This document shows positions 1 through 8,130 of a stretch of 64,000 nucleotides of DNA, in pieces; the stretch's first letter is position 1, and each line of letters starts with the position of its first letter. A program made the translations under genes and the position numbers. The stretch comes from CAVYWD01 sp963772225 (GTDB lineage Bacteria; Myxococcota; Myxococcia; Myxococcales; UBA5297). The stretch lies in NCBI GenBank assembly GCA_963772225.1, contig CAVYWD010000008.1, forward strand, positions 124,001-188,000. The letters are read 5' to 3'. The notes beneath the pieces are model-generated. The model worked only from the letters and a program-made list of their open reading frames with translations. It was not told the DNA's origin and did not search any database.

Positions 1-553
1 CCTGGTCTGGGGTGAAGAAGACCGGCAACCGATTCGCCAGCGCGGCCCGCGTTATCAACCACAACGCCGCCAAGGCGGACGCGCAGGCAGCCCCCAGCCA
101 AAGAGGCCTCGCCACGAGCGCTCGCGGCTGCCGCAGCGAGAAGGCGGCGCCCGCCAGATGGCACATCCCCGCCAGTAGAATGCCGGTGTTGAAGATGGTG
201 ACATTGGTGTTCGCATTTCCGTGCGAAACGGCGTCCGCGAGGGTGCCCGCAAGACTCCACAGGATCACCCCGCACTCCAGAAGCAGCAATCCTGGCGCGC
301 CTGACGCCAGGAAGCTCCGTCCGATGAGAATGAGAGTGCCCAACGAGACCAGCGTGTAGAAGGTGAAGCTCAAGATAAGCGTCAGGGTGCGGGACTCGTG
401 GGGTTCGCTCAGGCCCGCCGCCCTGGCCGCGATGATGGCCGCCAAGAGGACTGGAATAGGGAGCCACGCCAAGGCCCCCATCCGTTCAAGGCCCGGCCGG
501 GCGTACGCACTCGAACCAGGGCGACCCGCGCCCACTGCTGGATGGAGGCTCAT
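1..553 (-). CDS. Membrane sensor N-terminus (MASE4-like), 3' end outside window
   Basis: Reading the minus strand from ATG at 553 gives an uninterrupted frame of 184 codons to the left edge. It carries hydrophobic segments around residues 27-46, 59-78, 86-104, 121-142 and 153-170. The pattern LLLLECGVILWSLAGTLAD followed by NANTNVTIFNTG and CHLAGAAFSL resembles the membrane sensor region found in front of PAS/histidine kinase or diguanylate cyclase modules in deltaproteobacteria. The output domain lies outside the window, so its enzymatic role is unknown. No good ribosome binding site precedes the ATG; an internal ATG 24 codons later (M-G-A-L-A-W) is a possible alternative start. A 7-bp inverted repeat lies just upstream (574-593). 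Confidence 0.6.
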   Translation of the reverse strand, partial: MSLHPAVGAGRPGSSAYARPGLERMGALAWLPIPVLLAAIIAARAAGLSEPHESRTLTLILSFTFYTLVSLGTLILIGRSFLASGAPGLLLLECGVILWSLAGTLADAVSHGNANTNVTIFNTGILLAGMCHLAGAAFSLRQPRALVARPLWLGAACASALAALWLITRAALANRLPVFFTPDQ

Positions 554-1049
554 GGAGAATCCGGGCGGTCATGGGTCGGTGGCTCGACCGACCGAACGTG
601 TGAGGCAATGTTCTCACTCCACGTTCACAACATTGAGCGAAGTACAGCTCTTCTCCCACGCTGCGTCCGGAACGGAACACCGGGTGCCATTCTGCGCTCC
701 TGGGGGAAGGTCGACCCCGCTCTCGAGCAGAGGGTCTTTGGCGAGGCGACCAGGACCCTGCCGCTCCTCGCGTCCTACGGGTTTCCCCAAGGGGCGTGGC
801 GGAGCCGCCCCGCGGCGCGCTTGGCCGAGCGCTGCGCGGGTTTCAGGCCCGCCAACCTCGTCGCGAGCGCGCGAAGGCCGCGGCGGCAAGGGCCTTCAAG
901 GTTGCTGAAGCGAGGGCATCCTGGGGCTCGCGCTCTCTCGGACAGCGGCTTGACAGGTCGGTCGCTGACGCATACGAGCAGTTGGATCGTGCTACTCCGT
1001 CCGGGGGTGACATCCCTTGGGAGCGGCAGCGGTCGAGGGCTCTTCTGCG
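554..1049. other. Intergenic region between sensor gene and cbiM
   Basis: About 500 bp between divergent genes. Reading frames here have Arg/Pro/Gly-rich translations without coding character. I looked for a cobalamin riboswitch before cbiM and did not find the B12 box or the GCCACTG element; cobalt transporter genes often carry one, so its absence is worth noting. Apart from the inverted repeat at 574-593 no element is recognisable. Confidence 0.4.
574..593. promoter_or_regulatory. Inverted repeat upstream of sensor gene
   Basis: GGTCGGT and ACCGACC form a perfect 7-bp inverted repeat around a 6-nt centre, 21-40 nt upstream of the minus-strand start at 553. It could be an operator or a leader hairpin. 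Only the symmetry is seen; function is inferred. Confidence 0.25.
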
Positions 1050-2063
1050 ATGCACATGGCTGACGCATTGATCTCGCCTTCAGTCGGAGGCGCCTTTTGG
1101 GGCGCCATGGCGGGCGGCGTCGCGTGGACAGCGCGGCGGATCGCGCGCGCGCCCGACGAGCGCAGGACCGCTCTCATGGGCGTCCTGGGCGCGTTCGTCT
1201 TCGCGGCGCAGATGATCAACTTCTCCATTCCCGGGACGGGCTCGTCGGGGCACCTGGGGGGCGGCCTGCTCCTGGCGATCCTCGTGGGCCCCGACGCCGC
1301 GTTCCTGGTGATGACCTCGGTGCTCGTCGTCCAGGCGCTCTTGTTCGCCGACGGCGGGCTGCTCGCCCTGGGCTGCAACGTCATCAACCTGGGCTTCACG
1401 ACCTGCGGGGTGGCCTATCCGCTCGTCTTCCGGCCCTTGGCGGGCCAGCGGCCCTCGGGCGCGAGGCTGTGGGGCGCGTGCATCGCGGCGGCCGTCCTGG
1501 GGCTTCAGCTGGGCGCGCTCGGGGTGGTCCTCGAGACCGCGGCGTCGGGGCTGGTCGGCCTGCCGCTCAAGGCGTTCCTCGCGCTCATGCTGCCCATCCA
1601 CCTGGCCATCGGGCTCGTGGAGGGCGCCGTCACCGCGGCGGTGATCCAGGCGCTGTGGAAGGCGCGCCCCGACCTGGCGGAGAGCGCGGCCCGCGAGCCC
1701 GCGCGGTCCTCGGCCTTGCGCGCCGCGCTCGCGCTGGGAATCTGCGCGGCGCTGATCGCCGGGGGCCTCTCCCGCTTCGCGTCGACCGCGCCGGACGGCC
1801 TCGAGTGGTCGCTCGCGAAGGCGCTGGGGCGGCCGGAGCTGGCGCCGCCGGGCACGCCGGTCCACTCGGCGCTCGCCCGCGCCCAGGCGTCCACCGCGCT
1901 CTTCCCCGGCTATGGCGCGGGCGAGGGCGCGGCCCCAAAGCCGGCCGTCTCCCTGCCGGGCCTCGCCGGCGCGGGGGTGACGCTGCTGCTCGCGCTCGCC
2001 GCAGGCCTGGGCCTTCGGGCCCTGCGCAGGCGGTCGTCCCCCGTGCGCTCGAGGGAACGGTGA
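1050..2063 (+). CDS. cbiM: CbiM-type cobalt (or nickel) ECF transporter substrate-binding membrane protein with fused PDGLE/CbiN-like tail
   Basis: This is the substrate-specific membrane component of a group I ECF transporter, importing Co2+ (or Ni2+) with CbiQ and CbiO. The start at 1050 is chosen because the family needs a free N-terminal Met-His pair that ligates the metal: the protein begins M-H-M-A-D-A-L-I-S-P. An upstream in-frame start at 1017 would bury it. The 337 residues contain about six hydrophobic segments plus a C-terminal part with the motif S-T-A-P-D-G-L-E-W (about residue 240), typical of the PDGLE/CbiN small subunit, and a last membrane helix. So CbiM and the accessory subunit are fused. 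The stop overlaps the cbiQ GTG start by 4 nt. Cobalt versus nickel cannot be settled from sequence alone. Confidence 0.9.
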   Translation: MHMADALISPSVGGAFWGAMAGGVAWTARRIARAPDERRTALMGVLGAFVFAAQMINFSIPGTGSSGHLGGGLLLAILVGPDAAFLVMTSVLVVQALLFADGGLLALGCNVINLGFTTCGVAYPLVFRPLAGQRPSGARLWGACIAAAVLGLQLGALGVVLETAASGLVGLPLKAFLALMLPIHLAIGLVEGAVTAAVIQALWKARPDLAESAAREPARSSALRAALALGICAALIAGGLSRFASTAPDGLEWSLAKALGRPELAPPGTPVHSALARAQASTALFPGYGAGEGAAPKPAVSLPGLAGAGVTLLLALAAGLGLRALRRRSSPVRSRER

Positions 2064-2860
2064 CTCTGGCGCAGCGCCTGCTCCTGCACGCCGGGGCCTT
2101 GGACGACCTCGCCGGGCGCCCGACCCTCCTCGGCCAGATCGACGCGCGCGCCAAGTTGCTCGCGACGCTGGCGTTCGTGGGGACCGCCGCGTCCTTCGGC
2201 CGCGACGAGATCCTGCGCCCTCTGCCGCTCGTGCTCTTTCTCGCCGTGGCCTTCGCCCTGGGCGAGGTGCCGCTCGCGCCCGTGGTGCGGCGCGTGGCCT
2301 TGTTGTCGCCCTTGGCTTTCTTCATGGGAGCGGCCGACTGGGTCTTTCACCGGGCGCCCGCGCTGGTCATTGGCTCATGGACGCTCTCGGAGGGCGCGGT
2401 CTCCTTCGCGGCGCTCCTCCTGCGGTTCGGCCTGTGCGCCACCGCGCTGCTCTTGCTCGCGGCGACCACGCGGTTCGCGGCCATCGTGGGGGCGATGCGC
2501 CGGCTGAGGATGCCGCGCGCCCTGGCGACGCAGCTTCTCCTCGCCCACCGGTATTTCTTCGTCCTGGCCGAAGAAGCCGGGCGGCTCGCGCGGGCGCACG
2601 CCTTGCGCTCGCCTGAGAAGCGCCCGGGGCCGCGGGTCGGCGCCGCGCTCCTGACGGTGCTGCTCCTGCGCTCGCTCGCCCGCGCCGAGCGGGTCTACGG
2701 GGCCATGATCTGCCGCGGCTTCGACGGCGACCTCACGGTGGAGCCGCCGCGCCGGATGGCGGCGCGCGACGCGGCATTCCTCGGGGCTTGCGTCGCCTAC
2801 TTCGCGCTCGTTCGAGCCATCGACATCCCGGCGACGCTGGGGGGAGCCCTGATGCCATGA
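2060..2860 (+). CDS. cbiQ: CbiQ-type ECF transporter transmembrane coupling protein
   Basis: A 266-residue integral membrane protein with the EcfT/CbiQ pattern: an N-terminal segment I-D-A-R-A-K-L-L-A-T-L (family D-x-R-x-K motif), several hydrophobic helices, and two cytoplasmic coupling motifs that contact the ATPase, seen as R-L-R-M-P-R-A-L and R-S-L-A-R-A-E-R-V-Y-G-A-M-I-C-R-G-F-D-G. The start is GTG at 2060 within the stop of cbiM (GTGA overlap). The end overlaps the cbiO start by 4 nt (ATGA), so all three genes should be translationally coupled. The gene is close to the family's usual length of 220-270 residues. Confidence 0.9.
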   Translation: MTLAQRLLLHAGALDDLAGRPTLLGQIDARAKLLATLAFVGTAASFGRDEILRPLPLVLFLAVAFALGEVPLAPVVRRVALLSPLAFFMGAADWVFHRAPALVIGSWTLSEGAVSFAALLLRFGLCATALLLLAATTRFAAIVGAMRRLRMPRALATQLLLAHRYFFVLAEEAGRLARAHALRSPEKRPGPRVGAALLTVLLLRSLARAERVYGAMICRGFDGDLTVEPPRRMAARDAAFLGACVAYFALVRAIDIPATLGGALMP

Positions 2861-3594
2861 GCCATCACCGGGTCGCGTTCGAGGGCGTGTCTTATCGGTA
2901 CCCCGGCGGGGTCGAAGCGCTGCAGGCGGTGTCGCTGACCATCCTCCACGGCGAAGCGGTCGCGCTGGTCGGCGGCAACGGCGCCGGCAAGTCGACGCTC
3001 CTCCAGCACCTGGTGGGCGTGCTCCGGCCGACCCGCGGGAAGGTGCGGGTGGGCGACCTGCCCGTGGTGCCGTCGACGCTCCCCGCCATCCGCCGGGCGG
3101 TCGGGCTCGTCTTCCAGGACCCCGACGACCAGCTCTTCATGCCCACCGTCGGCGAGGACGTGGCCTTCGGCCCGGCGCGCATGGGGCTGCCCCCCGAGGA
3201 CGTCGAGGCGCGAGTCGCCGACGCCCTGGCGCGGGTGGGCATCGAGCATTTGCGCGGGCGGGCGCCGTTCCGCATGTCGTTCGGGGAGAAGCGGCTGGCG
3301 GCGCTGGCCTCGGTGCTGGCGATGAGCCCGTCCATCCTGGCGCTGGACGAGCCGAGTGCGAACTTGGACCCGCTGGCGCGCCGCCGGCTCATCGGCCTGC
3401 TCCGCTCCTTCGAGCACATGCGGATCATCGCCACGCACGACCTGGACCTGGCGCTCGACGTCTGCTCGCGCGTCATCGTCCTGAGCCAGGGGCGCGTCGT
3501 GGCGGACGGAGCGGCCGAGCGAATTCTGCGGGACGACGCGCTCCTCGCGAGCGCGAGCCTCGAGCGGCCGATGCGCCTCCAGGTCGCGCGGTGA
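2857..3594 (+). CDS. cbiO: CbiO-type ECF transporter ATPase
   Basis: A 245-residue ABC ATPase that powers the CbiMQ importer. Visible motifs are Walker A (G-G-N-G-A-G-K-S, near residue 40), Q-loop (V-F-Q-D-P-D-D-Q-L-F), an ABC signature of the CbiO type (M-S-F-G-E-K-R-L-A instead of LSGGQ), Walker B (I-L-A-L-D-E-P-S-A-N-L-D) and the switch histidine (I-A-T-H-D-L-D). The SFGEK signature is normal for cobalt/nickel CbiO proteins and supports assignment within ECF systems rather than other ABC importers. The start at 2857 overlaps the cbiQ stop by 4 nt. The gene is last in its operon and converges with the TonB cluster. Confidence 0.92.
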   Translation: MSHHRVAFEGVSYRYPGGVEALQAVSLTILHGEAVALVGGNGAGKSTLLQHLVGVLRPTRGKVRVGDLPVVPSTLPAIRRAVGLVFQDPDDQLFMPTVGEDVAFGPARMGLPPEDVEARVADALARVGIEHLRGRAPFRMSFGEKRLAALASVLAMSPSILALDEPSANLDPLARRRLIGLLRSFEHMRIIATHDLDLALDVCSRVIVLSQGRVVADGAAERILRDDALLASASLERPMRLQVAR

Positions 3595-3601
3595 GGTCAG
3601 C

Positions 3602-3621
3602 CGGCGCCCAGCCTGGCGCCG
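3602..3621 (+). terminator. Hairpin after cbiO
   Basis: CGGCGCC and GGCGCCG can pair as a 7-bp GC stem 8 nt after the cbiO stop, in the convergent gap before the TonB-locus lipoprotein. There is no T run, so intrinsic termination is only a possibility. Confidence 0.3.
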
Positions 3622-3772
3622 ACCTCGGGCGAGGCGCGGGCGCAAGCAAGGGGACGCCGATGATTCGACGCAACCGCTGCCAGAACAGATTCTCGAGTGC
3701 CGCCTGCCGCGGCATGCGCGCGAGGAAGGACCTTTTCGGGGACGTGCATTCACGTCTTCCGGCTCATTTCAG

Positions 3773-4060
3773 TCAGCGAAGGCATTGGTGTGCGAGCGCT
3801 TGAGCCGAACCCGCGCGATGCGCGCAGTCGAGAGCGCCGTCGGCCAACGTGAGGCGGCGACAGGCTTCGAGCTGGGGACCGAGCGCCTGTCGCAGCTCGC
3901 CGGCGCGCAGCTTCTCCAGCAGCGGGTCCCGAAACCCCGCCTGGCGCAGCTCGAGGGCGACGATCTGGTCCACGAGCTGTGCGCACTCCGCCGAGGTGGC
4001 GGGATGGTGGGGAGCACACGCGCTGGCGAGGACCAGCGCGACCGTCCATGGGCCTCTCAT
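3773..4060 (-). CDS. Small Cys-containing lipoprotein coupled to tonB
   Basis: A 95-residue protein starting M-R-G-P-W-T-V-A-L-V-L-A-S-A-C, a short lipoprotein signal with a lipobox-like A-S-A-C. The mature part has three further cysteines and helical, Leu/Ala-rich sequence. The ATG overlaps the tonB stop by 4 nt (ATGA), which marks it as a translationally coupled member of the same operon. I do not recognise the family; small lipoproteins behind TonB genes could be accessory to the energy transducer. It ends the transcription unit, facing cbiO. Confidence 0.6.
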   Translation of the reverse strand: MRGPWTVALVLASACAPHHPATSAECAQLVDQIVALELRQAGFRDPLLEKLRAGELRQALGPQLEACRRLTLADGALDCAHRAGSAQALAHQCLR

Positions 4061-4887
4061 CGCGTGAACCTCACTCGGATGGACGAATTGCCTCGAATGG
4101 GCTGGCCATTCCGGTCGTGAGCGGGGAGGAATTGCGCGTCTCGCGCGCACTTTGTTGCCTGCGGACCAAACCCGTAACCCGGGTCGAGGACGACGGCGGC
4201 CGACTCGCATCGCCCCTCGGGGCTCACGACGACTCGGACAATGGCCGCCTGCTCGTCGATTTGTGCGTCGTCCGCCTCGCGCGGCCACGGGCAGGTCCAG
4301 TCCGGGTCCGCCAGGGCAATAGGGCGAGAAAGGTCCGGTGTGCTCGCGGTCGGAGCCGGGTGCGCTGGAGGGTCGGGTTCGGTCGAGACGGCGCCTGGCA
4401 CCGCCTTGCTCGAGGTGCCGGACGAAGTGGTCGAGCCCCCGGAATACACATTCCCGGTTCCGACCACGAACGACGAGCTGAAATCGACGGGCTCGGCGGT
4501 CGGCGCGCGCGCGATGACGTTGCCGGCGCGCGCGGGCGCCTGGGCTCTCAGCCGCGCGGGCGCTCGGGCGGCGGCAGGAGGCGCCTTGGGATGGGCAGGC
4601 TGGGATTCCGATTTCGCTTGCTCCGGCACCTTGGGCGGAGGCGGTAGGTCGATGGGGCGCGCCGCTTGGGCCGCGAGGAGCGACCGGACCCGCTGGGCCG
4701 TGGTCAACGCCCATTGCTCGTTGGAGTTGTTCGCCGGCGCCAGCAGCGCCAGGCCCAAGTGCGCGGCGACGGCGACGGCCACGGGGAAGAGCCACCTGCG
4801 CCGGCGAGGCTTGCGCGAGACCCCGAGGACGGCGTCGACAATCCTCTCGCGAGGCCCGGAGGAGGAATGGATCCGGACGCCGGTCAC
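4057..4887 (-). CDS. tonB: TonB-type energy transducer
   Basis: A 276-residue protein with a basic cytoplasmic start, one membrane helix (about residues 33-51, L-F-P-V-A-V-A-V-A-A-H-L-G-L-A-L-L, including the His typical of TonB anchors) and a Pro/Ala-rich periplasmic linker. The C-terminal domain contains A-A-I-V-R-V-V-V-S-P-E-G-R and A-R-D-A-Q-F-L-P-A, the TonB_C beta-strand pattern. It should link ExbBD to the outer-membrane receptor at 8127-10823. Two cysteine pairs in the C-terminal domain are unusual. It overlaps exbD upstream and the small lipoprotein downstream by 4 nt each. Confidence 0.85.
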   Translation of the reverse strand: MTGVRIHSSSGPRERIVDAVLGVSRKPRRRRWLFPVAVAVAAHLGLALLAPANNSNEQWALTTAQRVRSLLAAQAARPIDLPPPPKVPEQAKSESQPAHPKAPPAAARAPARLRAQAPARAGNVIARAPTAEPVDFSSSFVVGTGNVYSGGSTTSSGTSSKAVPGAVSTEPDPPAHPAPTASTPDLSRPIALADPDWTCPWPREADDAQIDEQAAIVRVVVSPEGRCESAAVVLDPGYGFGPQATKCARDAQFLPAHDRNGQPIRGNSSIRVRFTR

Positions 4888-5303
4888 GGTTTCGGAACCT
4901 CCTCGGCGAGCGTGCCGAAGGCGATACGGCTCAAGCCCGCCGAACGGAGAAGATCGAGGACGTGGATGACTCGCCGATGCTGCACGGCGCCGCTCGCGCT
5001 GATGACCGCACGCAGGTCCGCGTTCTTTGCGAGCTGCTCCTTCGCTTGGCGCACGAGGTCGGAGTCATCGGCGATCGGCACGCCATTCACCGAGACGGCG
5101 CCGGACTCAGGAAGCACCACCGACAGGACGACCTGCACGGACTCGCTGGTCGACGCGGCCGGCAGGTCCAGCGGGACCGCCGGGGTCGCGACGACGCGAG
5201 CGGTGACGATGAAGATGATGAGCAACACCAGAGTGATGTCGACCAGGGGCGTGACGTTGATCCCGACGATCGCGCCGCCCTGCTGTTGGCCCGGCCCCGC
5301 CAT
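4884..5303 (-). CDS. exbD: ExbD/TolR-family proton channel subunit
   Basis: A 139-residue protein with one N-terminal membrane helix following the family motif I-N-V-T-P-L-V-D-I-T-L-V-L-L-I-I-F-I-V-T; the Asp in P-L-V-D is the conserved proton-carrying residue. The rest is a periplasmic domain ending in A-F-G-T-L-A-E-E. With ExbB it converts proton-motive force into movement of TonB. The start shares one nucleotide with the exbB stop (TGATG), and the end overlaps tonB by 4 nt. Confidence 0.9.
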   Translation of the reverse strand: MAGPGQQQGGAIVGINVTPLVDITLVLLIIFIVTARVVATPAVPLDLPAASTSESVQVVLSVVLPESGAVSVNGVPIADDSDLVRQAKEQLAKNADLRAVISASGAVQHRRVIHVLDLLRSAGLSRIAFGTLAEEVPKP

Positions 5304-6031
5304 CAGTCCTCTCCTCTCGAGCTGGCAAGCTGGCCGTTCGCCCGGGGGATCTCCACCGGAAGCCCGCCGCCCGATGGGTCAGAAGGAGCACGGTCCGAGA
5401 CGTAGGCCAAGACGAGGTTCGTCAGCACCTCGGTCTGGCCGAGTAGCGAGGTCATCCTGCGCTGGAAGTAGTTGAAGGCGGCGACCGCCGGGAGGGCCAC
5501 GAGGATGCCCACGGCGGTCGCGACCAGGGCTTCAGCCAGGCTCGCCATCACCGCCATCGAAGCGGCCTGCCCGGCCCCGGGCGCTCCAGCTCCGGTTCCC
5601 AGCTCCTCGAATGCGTGGATGATTCCGACGACCGTCCCGAATAGGCCGATGAACGGCGCGTTGTTGCCGACGGTGCCGAGGTAGGTCAAACGCTGCTCGA
5701 GCAGCCCGCGCTCGAGGGCGGTGGCGCTTTGCATGGCCCTGTCCACCGCGGCCGGACCGCGGCCCGCGAGGCGCAGCCCCGCGGCGGCGATCGCCGCGGC
5801 CGCCGCCGGCATCGAAGCGAGCAGGCCGATGGCCTCGTTCCAAGCGCCCGCGGACAGGTGCGCGTCGAGGCGAAGGCCGAGGGAGCGCACGTCGGCGTCC
5901 CGCGATCGGAAGAACAGCCAGCGCTCGACGACGATGGCGAGCGAGGCCACCGAGAGCAATCCCAGAAACCAGAGCACCCAGAGGCTCCCGGACTGCAAAA
6001 GGACGCGTTTGATGATGTCGACGGCATTCAT
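5303..6031 (-). CDS. exbB: ExbB/TolQ/MotA-family proton channel protein
   Basis: A 242-residue membrane protein with an N-terminal helix (L-W-V-L-W-F-L-G-L-L-S-V-A-S-L-A-I) and the conserved MotA/TolQ/ExbB block L-G-T-V-G-N-N-A-P-F-I-G-L-F-G-T-V-V-G-I, followed by two helices around M-A-S-L-A-E-A-L-V-A-T-A-V-G-I-L-V-A-L-P. It forms the inner-membrane channel for ExbD and TonB. An AGGAGAG ribosome binding site lies 6 nt before the ATG. The adjacent receptor gene implies a dedicated energiser rather than the housekeeping Tol system. Confidence 0.9.
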   Translation of the reverse strand: MNAVDIIKRVLLQSGSLWVLWFLGLLSVASLAIVVERWLFFRSRDADVRSLGLRLDAHLSAGAWNEAIGLLASMPAAAAAIAAAGLRLAGRGPAAVDRAMQSATALERGLLEQRLTYLGTVGNNAPFIGLFGTVVGIIHAFEELGTGAGAPGAGQAASMAVMASLAEALVATAVGILVALPAVAAFNYFQRRMTSLLGQTEVLTNLVLAYVSDRAPSDPSGGGLPVEIPRANGQLASSRGED

Positions 6032-6107
6032 TGGAGCTCTCCTGGAGCCCCAGCCGCCTGAGCGCCCAAAGGCGCCCGGGCCGCCGGGGAAAGCGCTTGC
6101 CGACTCG

Positions 6108-7265
6108 CTATGGAGGCGAGGTGTAGTTTCGCTTCACATAGCAAAGCCCGTCTGAATTGAGGTGCCCCTGCGTGCTCTGATCGTAGGTCATGTAGTCGTG
6201 GTAATCGTGCAACGAGGTCGCGGGGTCGCCCGACGGGTTGTAGGGGATCGTCAAAGAGTCGAAGCCCATCTGCGGCTCGCTGTTGGGCGGCGTATAGGTC
6301 GACAGGCACGAGCGCCACGGGAGCGGAGTGGCTCCGAACGTGAAGGCCGTGTAGTTGACGCCCACCGTATTGTCGAGCGTCACGTTGTAGTTTCCCTGCG
6401 CGTCCTTCACGGCGAGAGCGGCGAGCTGGTCGAAGTGCGCGGGAGTGTCGTGCGTGAAGCTCTCCCAGAACGGGTGATCGGTGTGGAGGGTGACCTGGGC
6501 GACGACGGTCTGGTTGGACGCGACCTGGACGCCGCGCTGGTGCTCCTCGCTGCCGAGCGCCTTGGCGGGGTCGTTGTCCGGGTTCTGGCAGTTGATATAC
6601 GTCGTCGGCGATTTGAAGCCGAAGCGGAAGCTCACGGTCGTCGGGAGCTTCGTGAAATCGAAGCTGGAGTTTGTCGAGGTGCAGCTCGAGCCCTTCCACG
6701 TGGCCGTCCCGACGTAGAGGACCGTCCAGCCGTTCTGGATCATGGCCACATAGTCGGCGTCGTTCGCGTCCAGCTGCAGCATCGTGGCCGATGCCGTCGC
6801 GGGAACCACGTCGAATCCGAAGGCGTAGCGCACCGCCGGGTCGAAGGGCTTGTTGCCGTTGAGGTTCTGGTTGTTGAGCGAGGCGATCGGATACGCCTGT
6901 TCGTCCGAACCGCCCTTTCCGGTGAGCGGCCCGCCCTTGTGGAGATCGATGGCCCAAGGCCCATCGAGCTGCGCGACCTTCGCTCCCGTCTGCGATTCAT
7001 CGGTCGGCGAGAGGTCCGGATTCGCCGACAGCGTGAGGTGATCGATGGTGACCAGGAGCTTGGTGAATTTCAGCTCCCATCCGTCGACGAACGCGGCGTC
7101 GTCGGCGCTGGCCGGAGGAAATGCATAGCCGCCGAGCGCCAGCACCTCGCCGGAGGTCGAGAACTGGATGGTCCCTCCGTTGCTGTTGCTGTTGCTCGAT
7201 CCGCCACAACCAGCTCCGGCGGCGAAAAGCATCAATGTCGTGAGAACGGCCCTCTGCGCTTTCAT
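6108..7265 (-). CDS. Lipoprotein of unknown function in metal-uptake cluster
   Basis: A 385-residue lipoprotein. The start is ATG at 7265, preceded by AGGAGA, giving signal and lipobox L-F-A-A-G-A-G-C-G-G. The mature protein is beta-rich, with L-K-F-T-K-L-L-V-T-I-D-H-L-T-L near its start. It has a His/Trp/Asp cluster at T-L-H-T-D-H-P-F-W-E-S-F-T-H-D and another at S-L-H-D-Y-H-D-Y, plausible metal ligands, and six scattered cysteines that could form disulfides. It sits between the exbB gene and a second lipoprotein gene following the TonB receptor, so a surface or periplasmic ligand-binding role is likely. It resembles MbnP-type copper-associated proteins only in general layout, so I do not assign that family. 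Confidence 0.6.
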   Translation of the reverse strand: MKAQRAVLTTLMLFAAGAGCGGSSNSNSNGGTIQFSTSGEVLALGGYAFPPASADDAAFVDGWELKFTKLLVTIDHLTLSANPDLSPTDESQTGAKVAQLDGPWAIDLHKGGPLTGKGGSDEQAYPIASLNNQNLNGNKPFDPAVRYAFGFDVVPATASATMLQLDANDADYVAMIQNGWTVLYVGTATWKGSSCTSTNSSFDFTKLPTTVSFRFGFKSPTTYINCQNPDNDPAKALGSEEHQRGVQVASNQTVVAQVTLHTDHPFWESFTHDTPAHFDQLAALAVKDAQGNYNVTLDNTVGVNYTAFTFGATPLPWRSCLSTYTPPNSEPQMGFDSLTIPYNPSGDPATSLHDYHDYMTYDQSTQGHLNSDGLCYVKRNYTSPP

Positions 7266-7311
7266 CGTTTGTCTCCTGGGTCCAGACGATTTGGGTGGGA
7301 CAGTCTGATGC

Positions 7312-8130
7312 TCATTGACCGGATGCCTTCCAAGCGAAGGCGTAGACGCCACTGTTCACGAACATCCCTGCGTACAAGGCCTTGCCTGCCCCAGTGTTGG
7401 CATCGGGAATTTGGTAATGGAGCGGTGAGCTCGAGACCTGCGTCAGGGCCTCGGTCGCCGCAAAATCGACGTTGTTGAACATGGGCCGCGGGTCGATTTG
7501 CAGCAAAAGCGTTCCACCGTCGGTCGGGGTGATGTCGACGAGGATCGGCGTCACGATCCGCTGGTGACAAATGGGGTAGGCTCCCGGCGCGGCGGGGTTC
7601 GTGACCTGCTTCGCGCGGTTGGAGCCGATGGTGACGATGCCGGTGAACGGATAGGTTTGGTCGCCCTCGACGGCCGTGCCCTCGACGTCGAGGATTGCCG
7701 TCGGATCCTCCTTCGCGTTGACGTCGCCGCCGGTCAACCACACCTCCGCCGTCCTAGCCTCGGTCTGCGTCCCCTCGCCTTGGACCGGGAACGGCTGCGG
7801 CGACGGCGAGAGGAGATCGACGTCGATGGGGCCGAAGACCTGCCCGACGTAGATGCCCGGAAGAATGCAGGGCGCGGCCCCAGCTCCGGACAAAGGCACC
7901 GACTGGTTGAGGTACAAGGCGCCGATGTGGAGGCTCGCCCGCGTCAGCGTCACCTGAGCCGTCACCGCAGGGTTGCCGTTGGACGCGGGGGTGATGACGT
8001 AGCTGAAAAAGAGCGGGCCCCCGGTCGCGTCGCTCGGGCCCGAAGCGGTGGCCGAGAAAGTCACGAGCGCGCTGCCGGTCGTGGCGCCGCAGCCAGCGAC
8101 GAATAAGGCACAGAGAGCGAAGGGCCTCAT
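7312..8130 (-). CDS. Lipoprotein coupled to TonB-dependent receptor
   Basis: A 272-residue protein starting M-R-P-F-A-L-C-A-L-F-V-A-G-C-G, a short lipoprotein signal. The mature part is beta-rich (for example A-Q-V-T-L-T-R-A-S-L-H-I-G-A-L-Y-L-N) with few charged residues. Its ATG overlaps the receptor stop by 4 nt (ATGA), so it is made together with the receptor and may act as its surface partner, as many TonB receptors have lipoprotein partners. No named domain is recognised. It may be distantly related to the lipoprotein that follows at 6108-7265, since both carry a strand pattern of the L-T-x-x-x-L-x-I-x-x-L type. Confidence 0.6.
   Translation of the reverse strand: MRPFALCALFVAGCGATTGSALVTFSATASGPSDATGGPLFFSYVITPASNGNPAVTAQVTLTRASLHIGALYLNQSVPLSGAGAAPCILPGIYVGQVFGPIDVDLLSPSPQPFPVQGEGTQTEARTAEVWLTGGDVNAKEDPTAILDVEGTAVEGDQTYPFTGIVTIGSNRAKQVTNPAAPGAYPICHQRIVTPILVDITPTDGGTLLLQIDPRPMFNNVDFAATEALTQVSSSPLHYQIPDANTGAGKALYAGMFVNSGVYAFAWKASGQ

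Noticed and set aside
554..1049. Cobalamin or Ni/Co riboswitch before cbiM
   Set aside because: Scattered words such as GGTGCC and GGGGAAGG occur, but the B12 box and the paired GCCACTG elements are missing, unlike the clear example at 23091-23318.
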